Shown one piece after another: positions 25,764 to 33,890 of a stretch of 64,000 bases of DNA. The notes beneath the pieces were generated by a model, which saw only the letters and a list, made by a program, of their open reading frames with translations, was not told where the DNA came from and did no database searches. The translations under genes were made by a program, and so were the position numbers. The stretch's first letter is position 1. Each line of letters opens with the position of its first letter. This DNA is from Argonema galeatum A003/A1 (GTDB taxonomy: Bacteria; Cyanobacteriota; Cyanobacteriia; Cyanobacteriales; Aerosakkonemataceae), in assembly GCF_023333595.1 (NCBI RefSeq), contig NZ_JAIQZM010000006.1, positions 158,620 through 222,619 on the forward strand, given 5' to 3'.

Positions 25764-26480
25764 TTACTCTTCGTAATCCAGGAGGACTTGTATCCAATTT
25801 GGAGGCTGAGGAATTGGATTACCCAGGCGTTCTAATAGCAGCCATGCGGCCAAATGTACGACTAACAGATAAACCAGGTTACTCAGAAGTACCATCCCCA
25901 CTGCAAATACCTGAATCGCCACTAAACTTGGCTCTATAAGTAACCCCAGTTTCAGAAATACCCACTCCAACATCTGCGTCACTTGGGTGATTAGATAAAC
26001 CCACACATCTTCGCCCAGCAGGATTGAAACCAGCCAGAAGCGAAAAAAGAATCCAATGGTTCCCAAAAGCGTACCTAAGCATATAGATACAGTCCAGCCG
26101 GTTTGGCGTCGCCAACAAGCCCCCAGGAGAACGCCCAACAAACCATAGGGGATCAAAAACTGAATGCTGCGCGGCGGGCCCATCAGCACCGATAGCAGCA
26201 ATCCCGAAACCAAAGCTGCCATCCAAGCAGCTCGTTTGCCCCACCGCAGGTAAAGCAAGGCAATAGGCACCGGGAAAAATATTCGCAACAATGGGCCAAG
26301 GGGAAAATAGTAGTTAACCAGCCAAATCAAACTGGCGGTACTGGCTAAAAAAGCGGTTTCCACCAGCACCAAAGGGGCTTCGGCCCGAACTTTTGGTTCG
26401 GACAGATGAGGATTGGAAGCAGAAGAGGCTACAGGCTCTCTGGCAGCCGATTCAGGGCTCTCTTCAAAAGACTCACTCAT
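25764..26480 (-). CDS. DUF2232 family membrane protein
   Basis: The 238 residues have an N-terminal disordered, acidic/proline-containing segment of 40 residues and then six to seven hydrophobic segments, for example LASTASLIWLVNYYF, MAALVSGLLLSVLMG, LIPYGLLGVLLGACW, and LSNLVYLLVVHLAAWLLLE. PPRSIQFLIPYGLLG and GFFFRFWLVSILLGEDVW match what I know of cyanobacterial DUF2232 proteins. The location upstream of cobT on the same strand, about 180 bp away, would fit a cobalamin-related transport partner, but the family has no settled function. Confidence 0.78.
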   Translation of the reverse strand: MSESFEESPESAAREPVASSASNPHLSEPKVRAEAPLVLVETAFLASTASLIWLVNYYFPLGPLLRIFFPVPIALLYLRWGKRAAWMAALVSGLLLSVLMGPPRSIQFLIPYGLLGVLLGACWRRQTGWTVSICLGTLLGTIGFFFRFWLVSILLGEDVWVYLITQVTQMLEWVFLKLGLLIEPSLVAIQVFAVGMVLLSNLVYLLVVHLAAWLLLERLGNPIPQPPNWIQVLLDYEE

Positions 26481-26610
26481 GTATTAGGGGCTAGGGGCTA
26501 GGGGAAGAAGGGTCTAATCAAGGGTTTGGTGGAATTGAGAATGTCCTAACCGCCAAGGCGGTTGCTATAAATCCCAAAAGGTAAGCTGTCGCGCATCTAA
26601 GTTGTAGTTA

Positions 26611-26633
26611 GGGACGGGCGAGACGCCCATCCC
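26611..26633. repeat. Short hairpin repeat GGGACGGGCG-AGA-CGCCCATCCC
   Basis: Arms of ten bases pair with a single mismatch around AGA. This form, followed by ACAAGA, is a common dispersed cyanobacterial repeat. A smaller hairpin AACCGCC-AA-GGCGGTT is at about 26549-26564. The 261-base gap otherwise shows no gene. Confidence 0.55.
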
Positions 26634-26741
26634 ACAAGAATTTCATTAAATTGACTGTAAAATTTAGGTGCCAAGCAGCTTAGCAGATCTACTTTAGTAT
26701 GCGATCGCATAGGGTATGCCGCTCTTACCTTTTCCTCACAC

Positions 26742-27251
26742 CTACGGTTGGCTATCGCCCGATTCCGTATTCACCGCTTGAATTATCAAAACCGAGCAGG
26801 CAGCATGGTGCATTACATAATTACTTACACTGCCCATTAAAGCTTCTGTTAATCCCGTCCGACCCCGCCGTCCTAGCGCCAGCAAATCTGCTCCCCAGTT
26901 TTGAGCGGCTTCACATATACACAGGCTAGCTTCACCAACCTGGCAATCAAAGTCCGTCGCCACTCCCTGCTTGTTCGCTGTTTCGCAGTAGCTTCGCAGC
27001 ATAGCCTGCGCCTCTTCCAGCCGTTTTTCTGTCAGCAGAGGGTCCGATCGATAGGTATAACCTGCAAACTCTGGATAAAAACCCATCTCCACAGGCATCG
27101 GCCCCATCGGTTCGCCGATCGTCTCGTTTGTCAGGCAATGTAGAAGCCTTAGACTGGCACCATTTGCTTTTGCTAAATCCAAAGCCCGATCGAAAACAGC
27201 CTTGCTTAAAGGCGAGTAGTCTAGCGCAACAAGGATTTTCTGAAAACCCAT
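26742..27251 (-). CDS. Universal stress protein (UspA family)
   Basis: The 169-residue single-domain Usp begins MGFQKILVALDYSPLSKAVF and ends with DLLALGRRGRTGLTEALMGS followed by VSNYVMHHAACSVLII. The G-x2-G-x9-G-S nucleotide-binding pattern is present (GRRG then GS), so it belongs to the ATP-binding class. A longer loop than usual (GPMPVEMGFYPEFAGYTYRS) lies in the middle. Cytoplasmic, stress-related role by family; it lies 73 bp downstream of the Crp-type regulator on the same strand, so the two may be cotranscribed. Confidence 0.9.
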   Translation of the reverse strand: MGFQKILVALDYSPLSKAVFDRALDLAKANGASLRLLHCLTNETIGEPMGPMPVEMGFYPEFAGYTYRSDPLLTEKRLEEAQAMLRSYCETANKQGVATDFDCQVGEASLCICEAAQNWGADLLALGRRGRTGLTEALMGSVSNYVMHHAACSVLIIQAVNTESGDSQP

Positions 27252-27324
27252 CTAGACCTCCAAAATCTTCCCACTTTCAAATTAGCTCAACGAAGAACTT
27301 CTGCTTTGCTTTCGTGGCATTACG

Positions 27325-28032
27325 TTAAATTATCAGACGTTCTAGAGCATTCACATCGGGAATGCGAAGCATATCCGGTTCCCGCTTGATCAAGCTCTTT
27401 TTCTCCATCTTCGTCAGCACTCGCGTCACCGTCTCCCGTGCCAATCCGCTCAGACTGCTCAATTCCCGGTGCGGTAAATTCGGAATTTCAGTACCCTCTG
27501 TCGTGCGCTTACCCTGCCCATCGGCCAAAAATAGTAAAGTATCTGCCACCCGCGACATACTATCGGATTCCCGCAAGCGGAGTCGGCGATTCACTTGACG
27601 CAAGCGTCGCCCCATCAACTGTGCCAGACGGACTCCCGCCATCGGCTCCGTGTAAATCAAATTAACAAAATCCTGAGCGGGTAGGTTGCCAATTATCGTA
27701 GGAGCCAGAGTAATCACGTCCGTAGAGCGGGGCACCTCATCAAGTGCCGCCATTTCGCCAAAAATCTCTCCCGTTCCCAAGATGTTCAGCGTTACTTCTT
27801 TCCCATCTAGGTTATAGGTGCGAATCTTCACCCAACCCTGTAATATAAAGTAAACCGAACTACCCCAATCATTCTCCAGCAAAATCACCTGATTTGCCGG
27901 ATGGTTGCGACTGACTAGGTGGGCTGTCGCTTTTTCGACAGCCGACTCTGGTAAACCTGTAAAAAAAGGAGTAGAGCGAATTAGTGTATTCACATTTGTA
28001 TTCGTTTCGCGAGGAGGTACTCGGTCTTGCAT
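27325..28032 (-). CDS. Crp/Fnr family transcription regulator, SYCRP1-like
   Basis: The 235-residue protein has an N-terminal cyclic-nucleotide-binding domain (NQVILLENDWGSSVYFILQG, then GEIFGEMAALDEVPRSTDVI) and a C-terminal winged helix (LPHRELSSLSGLARETVTRV). In the phosphate-binding cassette the Glu of FGEMAAL and the Arg-Ser of PRST are kept, so cAMP binding is plausible. The DNA-recognition helix has RETVTR, the usual Crp R-E-x-x-x-R pattern. Overall it resembles Synechocystis SYCRP1 more than NtcA. The start codon lies only about 30 bp from the end of an IS remnant, which may have replaced the original promoter. Confidence 0.85.
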   Translation of the reverse strand: MQDRVPPRETNTNVNTLIRSTPFFTGLPESAVEKATAHLVSRNHPANQVILLENDWGSSVYFILQGWVKIRTYNLDGKEVTLNILGTGEIFGEMAALDEVPRSTDVITLAPTIIGNLPAQDFVNLIYTEPMAGVRLAQLMGRRLRQVNRRLRLRESDSMSRVADTLLFLADGQGKRTTEGTEIPNLPHRELSSLSGLARETVTRVLTKMEKKSLIKREPDMLRIPDVNALERLII

Positions 28033-28060
28033 GAGGCCATTCTGTCGTTAACAGTATCTA

Positions 28061-28268
28061 GTGAAGTACCCCAACTAAGCTTTGCTATAGTTGGGGCTTC
28101 CAACTAGAACAAGAACTTAGGACGGTTTTATTCGTCTTTGGAATTTCCCGTCTCATCCGCTGTTGCCACCGTAGGAACTCTCTTGCGAGTGTTCGGGACT
28201 AAACCCGATGATGGTCTTACACAGCGTCCACAGGCAGCAACCCGCCTTCCGCAGGTCGTTATAAACTT
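28061..28268 (-). mobile_element. Remnant of IS200/IS605-type (TnpB) element, right end
   Basis: Read on the minus strand, a TnpB-like C-terminal tail is open from about 28268 to the stop at 28128-28130: CGRRVAACGRCVRPSSG resembles the end of TnpB (pattern AVxAxGxxVRP), but upstream codons are interrupted by stops and the catalytic and zinc-ribbon parts are missing. Downstream comes GGAAGCCCC and a hairpin at 28069-28096 (CCCCAACTA paired with TAGTTGGGG, inner AGC/GCT, AAA loop), then TACTTCAC at the element end. In intact elements this segment forms the guide-RNA (omega RNA) scaffold. A 69-codon plus-strand frame here is a shadow. Confidence 0.5.
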
Positions 28269-28601
28269 TTATAAGGCAGACTCACCTTGGATTTACAAGG
28301 GTGGCACCCAAAACGTTCAATCTTGTTGCCATACCAAGCTTAACTGAGCGTGACTGGAAGGTATTGTATAACCTCATGGGATAGAAAGCACTCGTTAATT
28401 TTGATTATGCTGTCTATTCTTGCTGTTCCTAGCATACACTTTGTCTAGCATCACGTGACGATCGGCTTTGCGATATTCTTAAAATACCGGCGCAAGAAAG
28501 CCCTATCCTTTCGGCAGCCCACTACTTTAGGAGTTCTATTTTGCTCAGGAGTCCAATTTTAACTCCTTTTGTGTCTCCTGCTATACCGTGGTTAGATGGT
28601 G

Positions 28602-28697
28602 GTGAGAAGTCCCGTAAGCTTTGAGTATACTTAAGTACCATAAAACTGATAGGATCGTACTTACTTAAGAGCTAACTTTTTTATGTATACTTCTCAC
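28602..28697. promoter_or_regulatory. Nested inverted repeats upstream of the coiled-coil gene
   Basis: Outer arms GTGAGAAGT (28602-28610) and ACTTCTCAC (28689-28697) enclose CTTAAGTAC (28630-28638) and GTACTTACTTAAG (28657-28669), which also pair apart from a four-base insert; GTATAC occurs at both 28625 and 28685. The whole 96-bp palindrome lies about 80 bp before the GTG start at 28775. It may be a double operator or a transcribed structure. The rest of 28269-28774 shows no gene. Confidence 0.45.
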
Positions 28698-28774
28698 GGG
28701 CATAAATTGACAGTTTGGTAGGGCGCATTTGCACTTAAGCTGCTGAAAAAATCAAGAGTGGCAGGGGTTCCATC

Positions 28775-30595
28775 GTGACGTTTCAGACGGATAAAATTCA
28801 GGCAGCGATCGCAGAGATTGACGACGCACTTGGCAAAAGCCGAAAATTTAGCCTGGGTTGGTTTAATTCAGGAGCTAATGCCAAACAACGTCGGGTTTTA
28901 GAACGAGTTCGCAGCAGTCTTCAGACTCTCCAGCAACAGTTGGCTTCCAGAGGCGAAGTTGAGGTAGCCCAAACGCATGGGGCACAACTGTTGGGTGAAA
29001 TGCCATTTGTGCAGGCTCCATCAGCGCTCCAATTTCAGTCAGTTGAAGCTGACTTGAATCGACAAAAGACGCCTCAGCAGATTTTGCAAGCAGTTGTGGA
29101 GGAGATGGGCTATCTGCGAACGTTCTACGAAAAGGCTACGACGTTGACTTCTCTGACGGAGCAATGCCAAGCAGATTTAGAAGCGTTACAGCAGCAGCGG
29201 CAAGTTTTGGTGGCCCAAATCCAGGAACTAGAGCAACAGCGACAAAATTATGCTTCGCAACTACAAGCCGAACTAAAGCAAAAAGCTTGGGGATCGCTGT
29301 CTGAGACGGAAACAAGCCAGCAGACGACTGAAAATATTTCGTCCGAGCAGGATAGCGCTTTGTCGGGGGAGGAAGTAGAGTTAGCGCCAAGGCAGGTAAT
29401 ACCAGATCAAACGCAAAACGCGATCGCGACTTCGGAGCTACCTTTACCTTATGCTGGCGCTGAACTAATAGTTCCCTCAATGATTTGGGAGCAACTTCCC
29501 GCCAAACAAGAAGCTGGGGCTATAGGCGATAATGCTAATCCTGCCGAAGATCTTAATCGAGAAAGCCCGATCGATCGTCGCGCTCCCCAAGGGTTTAACC
29601 TTCTGGACATTGCTCAAAGCTCTCCTCCAACGTGCCGTCTCGAAGATGCACCACAGTTGAAGGAAGCTTATTATGGAACGGTAGATCCAGAACATGAAGT
29701 AGATTTTGGGCTAAACGATCGAACTGACCAAAGCTTTGAAAGGAGTGAGAAACTTCTTTCCTTGGAATCAGGAGAAATTCTTTCTTCTACTCAAAACGCT
29801 CTGGATAATACCAGAGAAACCAAGAACCTAGAAAACTTTGAAACAATAGCAGCCCTAACTGATTTAATAGAGGCTACACCCTTGGAGGAAGCTGATTATC
29901 TGGCAGATGAAGGGCCTCTAGCACCAGAAATGGCCGAACTTGGAGTTGGAGAAAGCCCCAGTTTGGAAGCAGGAAGTTTCCTACCAGCATCGCCAGATGA
30001 AGATTTGTTGCCAACAGGTGAGCTTGAGGGGAAGTCCAATATAGATATTTGGCTCGCTAAGAATATGCTAGAGCAGTTGAGCGAAGATCTTTCTACCCTT
30101 GAAGGTGTTGATTCGCAAGATATAAAAGAACAAGGGGATATTTTGCAGGCAAGGGATGATTCAGAGCCTTGCTCGATCGAAAATACAGAAATCAATCTCG
30201 ATCGGGATCTGATTCCGACACCCTCAGCTTATCTCGCCAGTCCTGAAGAGGGAAACAAGAACTTTTCTGGTGATGGAAAAACTGATGAAGAAATTGAAGA
30301 ATCACCATTGAGCGTTGAACAGCAAACAGAAACAGGATCTGATGAAACGAAATCTGAACTACAGATCGAGTCTCATCCTCATATCGAGCAACTAGAACCG
30401 GAAATCGACTTAAATCCAGGCAATGCTGTTAGAAGAGAAGAAATTCCTTGTACGATCCCAGACGAAATTTTGGCTGAATTTGACGATCTTTTTGGGGAAT
30501 CACTCGAAAACATTGCCAACCATTCAGATGCAAATCTGGATTTAGCCGAACGATCGCTCTCTACAGAGGATCGAGAACTGGAAAAAAAAAACTAG
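28775..30595 (+). CDS. Acidic coiled-coil protein, unknown function
   Basis: A GTG start (28775) gives 606 residues. Residues 1-110 are helical with IAEIDDALGKSRKFSLGWFN and LERVRSSLQTLQQQLAS; 110-175 form a coiled coil (LEALQQQRQVLVAQIQELEQ); the remaining two thirds are low-complexity, very acidic and probably disordered. The last ordered motif, IPDEILAEFDDLFGESLENI, is short and may be a docking peptide. No family name is recognised, but the gene is directly followed by the Hsp70/actin-fold gene, so a functional link is likely. No signal peptide or membrane segment. Confidence 0.75.
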   Translation: MTFQTDKIQAAIAEIDDALGKSRKFSLGWFNSGANAKQRRVLERVRSSLQTLQQQLASRGEVEVAQTHGAQLLGEMPFVQAPSALQFQSVEADLNRQKTPQQILQAVVEEMGYLRTFYEKATTLTSLTEQCQADLEALQQQRQVLVAQIQELEQQRQNYASQLQAELKQKAWGSLSETETSQQTTENISSEQDSALSGEEVELAPRQVIPDQTQNAIATSELPLPYAGAELIVPSMIWEQLPAKQEAGAIGDNANPAEDLNRESPIDRRAPQGFNLLDIAQSSPPTCRLEDAPQLKEAYYGTVDPEHEVDFGLNDRTDQSFERSEKLLSLESGEILSSTQNALDNTRETKNLENFETIAALTDLIEATPLEEADYLADEGPLAPEMAELGVGESPSLEAGSFLPASPDEDLLPTGELEGKSNIDIWLAKNMLEQLSEDLSTLEGVDSQDIKEQGDILQARDDSEPCSIENTEINLDRDLIPTPSAYLASPEEGNKNFSGDGKTDEEIEESPLSVEQQTETGSDETKSELQIESHPHIEQLEPEIDLNPGNAVRREEIPCTIPDEILAEFDDLFGESLENIANHSDANLDLAERSLSTEDRELEKKN

Positions 30596-30735
30596 CGGCG
30601 ACGGAACAAACTAGGAGCAGTAGATCGGGTGAGCATACCCACACACGCTCATACCTATACAGTAACACTCCGGCCCAAGCAATACCCCATCAGCCGCTTC
30701 CCCCACTCCCCCCCTCACTCCCTCCGATCTGGTAC

Positions 30736-32763
30736 TTGGGAATTGACGTGGGTACGACAGGGGTTTCCGCTGCCTTGTTAAATCGCTCAACTCGCCAGCT
30801 GTATCCGATCGCATGGGTATACGCAGGACAGAGGGATTCAACCGAGCCTATCTTTCGCCTACCAGTTATGGTTTCCGAGGGGACGTTACTGCGGAACTTT
30901 AAGCCATACTTAAAAGTTGGTCTGACTTACTACTGTGCCGAAACGGATAAGTGGGAGCCTGTATTGCAGCTGTCAGGTGCAACAACAGCGACGCTCAAAG
31001 AGGTAAGTCAAACACTGGAAGGACTACTAGCTACCCTAAATCCCAAGGAATTGCAGATTTCAGAGTTGGGAGGGCAAATTGAACAATCTCAAATCTCAAA
31101 TCTCAAATTAGAAAAAGATACTTCGGCTACCAACCTAAAAGAGGAGAAACCTCACCCCCCCCAACCCCCCTCTCCTCTGGAGGAGAGGGGGGAGTATTTC
31201 TCCCCTCCCCGTGGACGGGGAGGGGTTGGGGGTGGGGTTCAACTACTGGTAGACGATACTTCATTTTTAAGCGTTAATTCTCAGTATGCGATCGCAGCAG
31301 TTGGTTTAGAGCCAGAAACCCTTCGTTTTGCGCTCTCCCAGCTAGCTGGCGCGATCGTCAGCTGTCCCGCTCACTGGCCGGAAGCGTACCGTTTCAACGT
31401 GCGAGAAAGCATCTTGGCGGCTTCTTTGGTGGCGAGTCCCGATCGCATTTGCTTTGTAGAGGAAGCGATCGCTTCCTTACTTGCCGAACTGTCTTCCGAT
31501 TTGTCAGTAGAAAATAAAAAAGAACCGATCGCTGAGGACTTCCAACAGACATATCCAAAATTCGATCGGCGGGGTGCTACCTTGATACTCCACACTGGAG
31601 CTACTACGACAGAACTAGCTTTAGTGGATTTACCTACGGATATCCAGAGTTTAACTTACGCTGACTTCACCCTCCGTAGTTTTCCTTATGCAGGCTCTTA
31701 CCTCGACCAAGATATTATCTGTCAGTTGCTTTTGAATCCTGAATTTGGTTCTTCACTCAGCACTCAAGATAAATTACTTAGTACTGACTTAGACTTGCCG
31801 CTACCGGGTGAACCAGATTTGCCCACTCGCTACCTTTTACAACAGAGGTTAGAAAGTTCTACCTTTGGACAAACTCTCTTGGAGTCGGCACAATATGTGA
31901 AGCTGAGATTGCCGCATCAAGACAGTTTCACATTAGAAATTGGTGCATACCGTTGGGTTTTGCGGCGGCAAGATTTAGAAAACCGGGTTTTTGCACCTTT
32001 TATTCAACGCCTGAATCGAGAACTGAACACCCAACTCGCACTGCTGGGTATACCAGTAGAAGCAATTGGGCAAGCCATTTGTACTGGTGGAACTGCCTTG
32101 TTACCGAGCGTAACCAATTGGCTGCGCCAAAAACTCCCCAACGCTAAAACTATCCATGAGTCAGGAGTTGTAGGGGTAACTCATCAGTTTTCTGTACAGG
32201 AGTCAGAATCTAAAATCCTCTGGTGCTTCGGTGGGCATCGTGACGGGAACCGCCAAGACGCCCACTTCGCGCCAAATCGCAAATCCCAAATCCCAAGGGT
32301 TGCGGTGGGACTGGCAACTTTGCCTCTCTATCCCCAAGTGTTTGATGAATCTAGGCAACAATACAGTGATTATTTTTTGCTGATGGAACTTCTACGGGTA
32401 TTTGGGGAGGAACCTCTTTCTGTAGGGAGAATTATGTACTTCCTGGAGCGCAAGGGGATTAATACCCTTGCTTGCCAAGGACGCATTTTGGCTCTTCTGG
32501 AGGGAGATCTTCCGCCTAGTCTCGTTCCTTCTGAACTGGATGCGAACCTGCTGAGTCAGGATTCGTGGCAAAATCCTGACTACCAGGCGCTTAGAGGTAA
32601 AAAACTGTTTGATAAAGAAGATAATCAAACTTATCGCCTTAATCGGTCAAATTGCGATCGCCTGCGCGACTATTTGAGAACGGTGCTGGAGCAAACTCAC
32701 CAAAAATTAGAGGAACCCTACGCGGTTTACTGGATAGCATCGGCGGGTAAAGAAAATACTTAG
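30736..32763 (+). CDS. Hsp70/actin-fold ATPase-like protein of unknown function
   Basis: The 675-residue product starts with the phosphate-1 motif LGIDVGTTGVSAALLN and has a second phosphate motif LILHTGATTTELALVDL (about 285) and the adenosine motif ICTGGTALLPSVTNWL (about 455), so an Hsp70/actin-type nucleotide fold is well supported. The start is unclear: the frame has only TTG at 30736, and no ATG or GTG upstream, where the frame reads through a CCCCACTCCCC-rich stretch. Residues about 131-173 (EKPHPPQPPSPLEERG and GRGGVGGG) are encoded by an inserted E1 element. Proteins of this type are widespread in cyanobacteria without an assigned role; it follows the acidic coiled-coil gene after 140 bp. 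Confidence 0.75.
   Translation: MGIDVGTTGVSAALLNRSTRQLYPIAWVYAGQRDSTEPIFRLPVMVSEGTLLRNFKPYLKVGLTYYCAETDKWEPVLQLSGATTATLKEVSQTLEGLLATLNPKELQISELGGQIEQSQISNLKLEKDTSATNLKEEKPHPPQPPSPLEERGEYFSPPRGRGGVGGGVQLLVDDTSFLSVNSQYAIAAVGLEPETLRFALSQLAGAIVSCPAHWPEAYRFNVRESILAASLVASPDRICFVEEAIASLLAELSSDLSVENKKEPIAEDFQQTYPKFDRRGATLILHTGATTTELALVDLPTDIQSLTYADFTLRSFPYAGSYLDQDIICQLLLNPEFGSSLSTQDKLLSTDLDLPLPGEPDLPTRYLLQQRLESSTFGQTLLESAQYVKLRLPHQDSFTLEIGAYRWVLRRQDLENRVFAPFIQRLNRELNTQLALLGIPVEAIGQAICTGGTALLPSVTNWLRQKLPNAKTIHESGVVGVTHQFSVQESESKILWCFGGHRDGNRQDAHFAPNRKSQIPRVAVGLATLPLYPQVFDESRQQYSDYFLLMELLRVFGEEPLSVGRIMYFLERKGINTLACQGRILALLEGDLPPSLVPSELDANLLSQDSWQNPDYQALRGKKLFDKEDNQTYRLNRSNCDRLRDYLRTVLEQTHQKLEEPYAVYWIASAGKENT
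31126..31252 (+). mobile_element. E1-type palindromic element inside the Hsp70-like gene
   Basis: Ends are GCTACCA (31126) and CTGGTAG (to 31252). The centre holds CCCCCCTCTCCTCTGGAGGA and GGAGAGGGG hairpins and CCCCGTGGACGGGG, then TTGGGGGTGGGGTTC. The reading frame passes through without stop, adding about 43 residues rich in Pro and Gly. Compare 8120-8245 and 36763-36899. Confidence 0.75.
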
Positions 32764-32946
32764 TTATCTCTTGGCTAAGTACAGGCAAAACGACACATCT
32801 GGTTGAGTAAAAATACTAAAACTTTAAAATTAACTAAGTATTTCAAAGATTGTGTAAAGTCAGTATCTTCACTCCTCTCGCCAGTGAAAAGCAAGGTTAT
32901 ATTGCATTTAGGCCAATAGACCCGCCCTTGAAGCTGACTGCGAGCT

Positions 32947-33654
32947 ATGATTACATCTGAACTAGCTGGTATCTTATCCTTTAATTCTTCTCTTAACCGC
33001 CCATATCGGAATCGCTTATATAAAATTGGTTTTGCCAGAAAATCAGAGCATCCTTCAGTAAGGAGCAAAGCCAAGCGTCTGATTGACATTGTGGGAGCCG
33101 TAGTGGGATTGGGGATCGCTGGCATTGTCGGGATTCCTGTTGCGATCGCAACTCAACTGGATAACCCAGGCCCCATTTTATATAGCCAAATGCGCTGCGG
33201 TCTCAACGGTCGCCTCTTCCGAATTTGGAAATTCCGGTCGATGGTGATAGGAGCCGACCAGATGAAAGATTTGGTTCAAAACCAAGCAACAGGTCATATC
33301 TTTAAAAATGACAATGACCCCCGCATCACCAAAGTTGGCCGACTTTTACGTCGCACAAGTTTAGACGAATTACCCCAGTTCTGGAATGTGCTAATGGGAG
33401 ATATGAGTTTGGTCGGAACTCGTCCGCCCACAGTAGATGAAGTTGTAAAATATGAAAGCCACCATTGGGAACGCTTGAAGGTCAAGCCGGGATTGACTGG
33501 CGAATGGCAAGCCAACGGTCGCTCCACAGTCAAAGATTTTGAAGAAATTGTGCGGATGGATGTGGATTACCAACGCAAGTGGTCGATTGTCTATGACATT
33601 AGCCTGATTTTCAAGACCATCCAGGTTGTCTTGACTAAAAGTGGCGCTTGTTAA
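32947..33654 (+). CDS. Undecaprenyl-phosphate sugar phosphotransferase (bacterial sugar transferase family)
   Basis: The 235-residue protein is the catalytic domain of the WbaP/WcaJ-type initiating transferases: KRLIDIVGAVVGLGIAGIVG membrane helix, NPGPILYSQMRCGLNGRLF, IWKFRSMV, RITKVGRLLRRTSLDELPQF, GDMSLVGTRPP, and KPGLTGEWQANGRS are the conserved blocks. It transfers a sugar-1-phosphate to the lipid carrier at the inner face of the inner membrane, starting synthesis of an exopolysaccharide or O-antigen unit. No other polysaccharide gene adjoins it here. The long multi-TM N-terminus of WbaP is absent, as in many cyanobacterial copies. Confidence 0.92.
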   Translation: MITSELAGILSFNSSLNRPYRNRLYKIGFARKSEHPSVRSKAKRLIDIVGAVVGLGIAGIVGIPVAIATQLDNPGPILYSQMRCGLNGRLFRIWKFRSMVIGADQMKDLVQNQATGHIFKNDNDPRITKVGRLLRRTSLDELPQFWNVLMGDMSLVGTRPPTVDEVVKYESHHWERLKVKPGLTGEWQANGRSTVKDFEEIVRMDVDYQRKWSIVYDISLIFKTIQVVLTKSGAC

Positions 33655-33670
33655 AATATTCTAGATAACG

Positions 33671-33718
33671 TAATATATTGCACCTATTGCACGAAAATGC
33701 AATAGGTGCAATATATTA
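33671..33718. terminator. Perfect 21-bp hairpin after the sugar transferase
   Basis: TAATATATTGCACCTATTGC and its continuation (33671-33691) pair exactly with 33698-33718 around a six-base loop CGAAAA. It begins 17 bp after the stop codon. There is no T-run on the plus strand, so it may be a structured 3' end, a processing site or a repeat rather than a classic intrinsic terminator. Confidence 0.5.
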
Positions 33719-33890
33719 AACATAAAACTTTACTCCTTTCCCCTAGAACGCGATCGGCTATAGAAAAAAAAATTTATTTTATTTAGCCCTACCCACTTCC
33801 TTATTCTTAATACAGCAGTAAAATAAATATTCAAATTGCTTATAGCGATCGCTTTGAAAAACTTGATTTACCGTAGAAATACCTAATATA

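Noticed and set aside
28138..28347. Open plus-strand frame of 69 codons before the coiled-coil gene
   Set aside because: It overlaps the TnpB-like tail and hairpin region on the other strand, has no ribosome binding site and no recognisable product.
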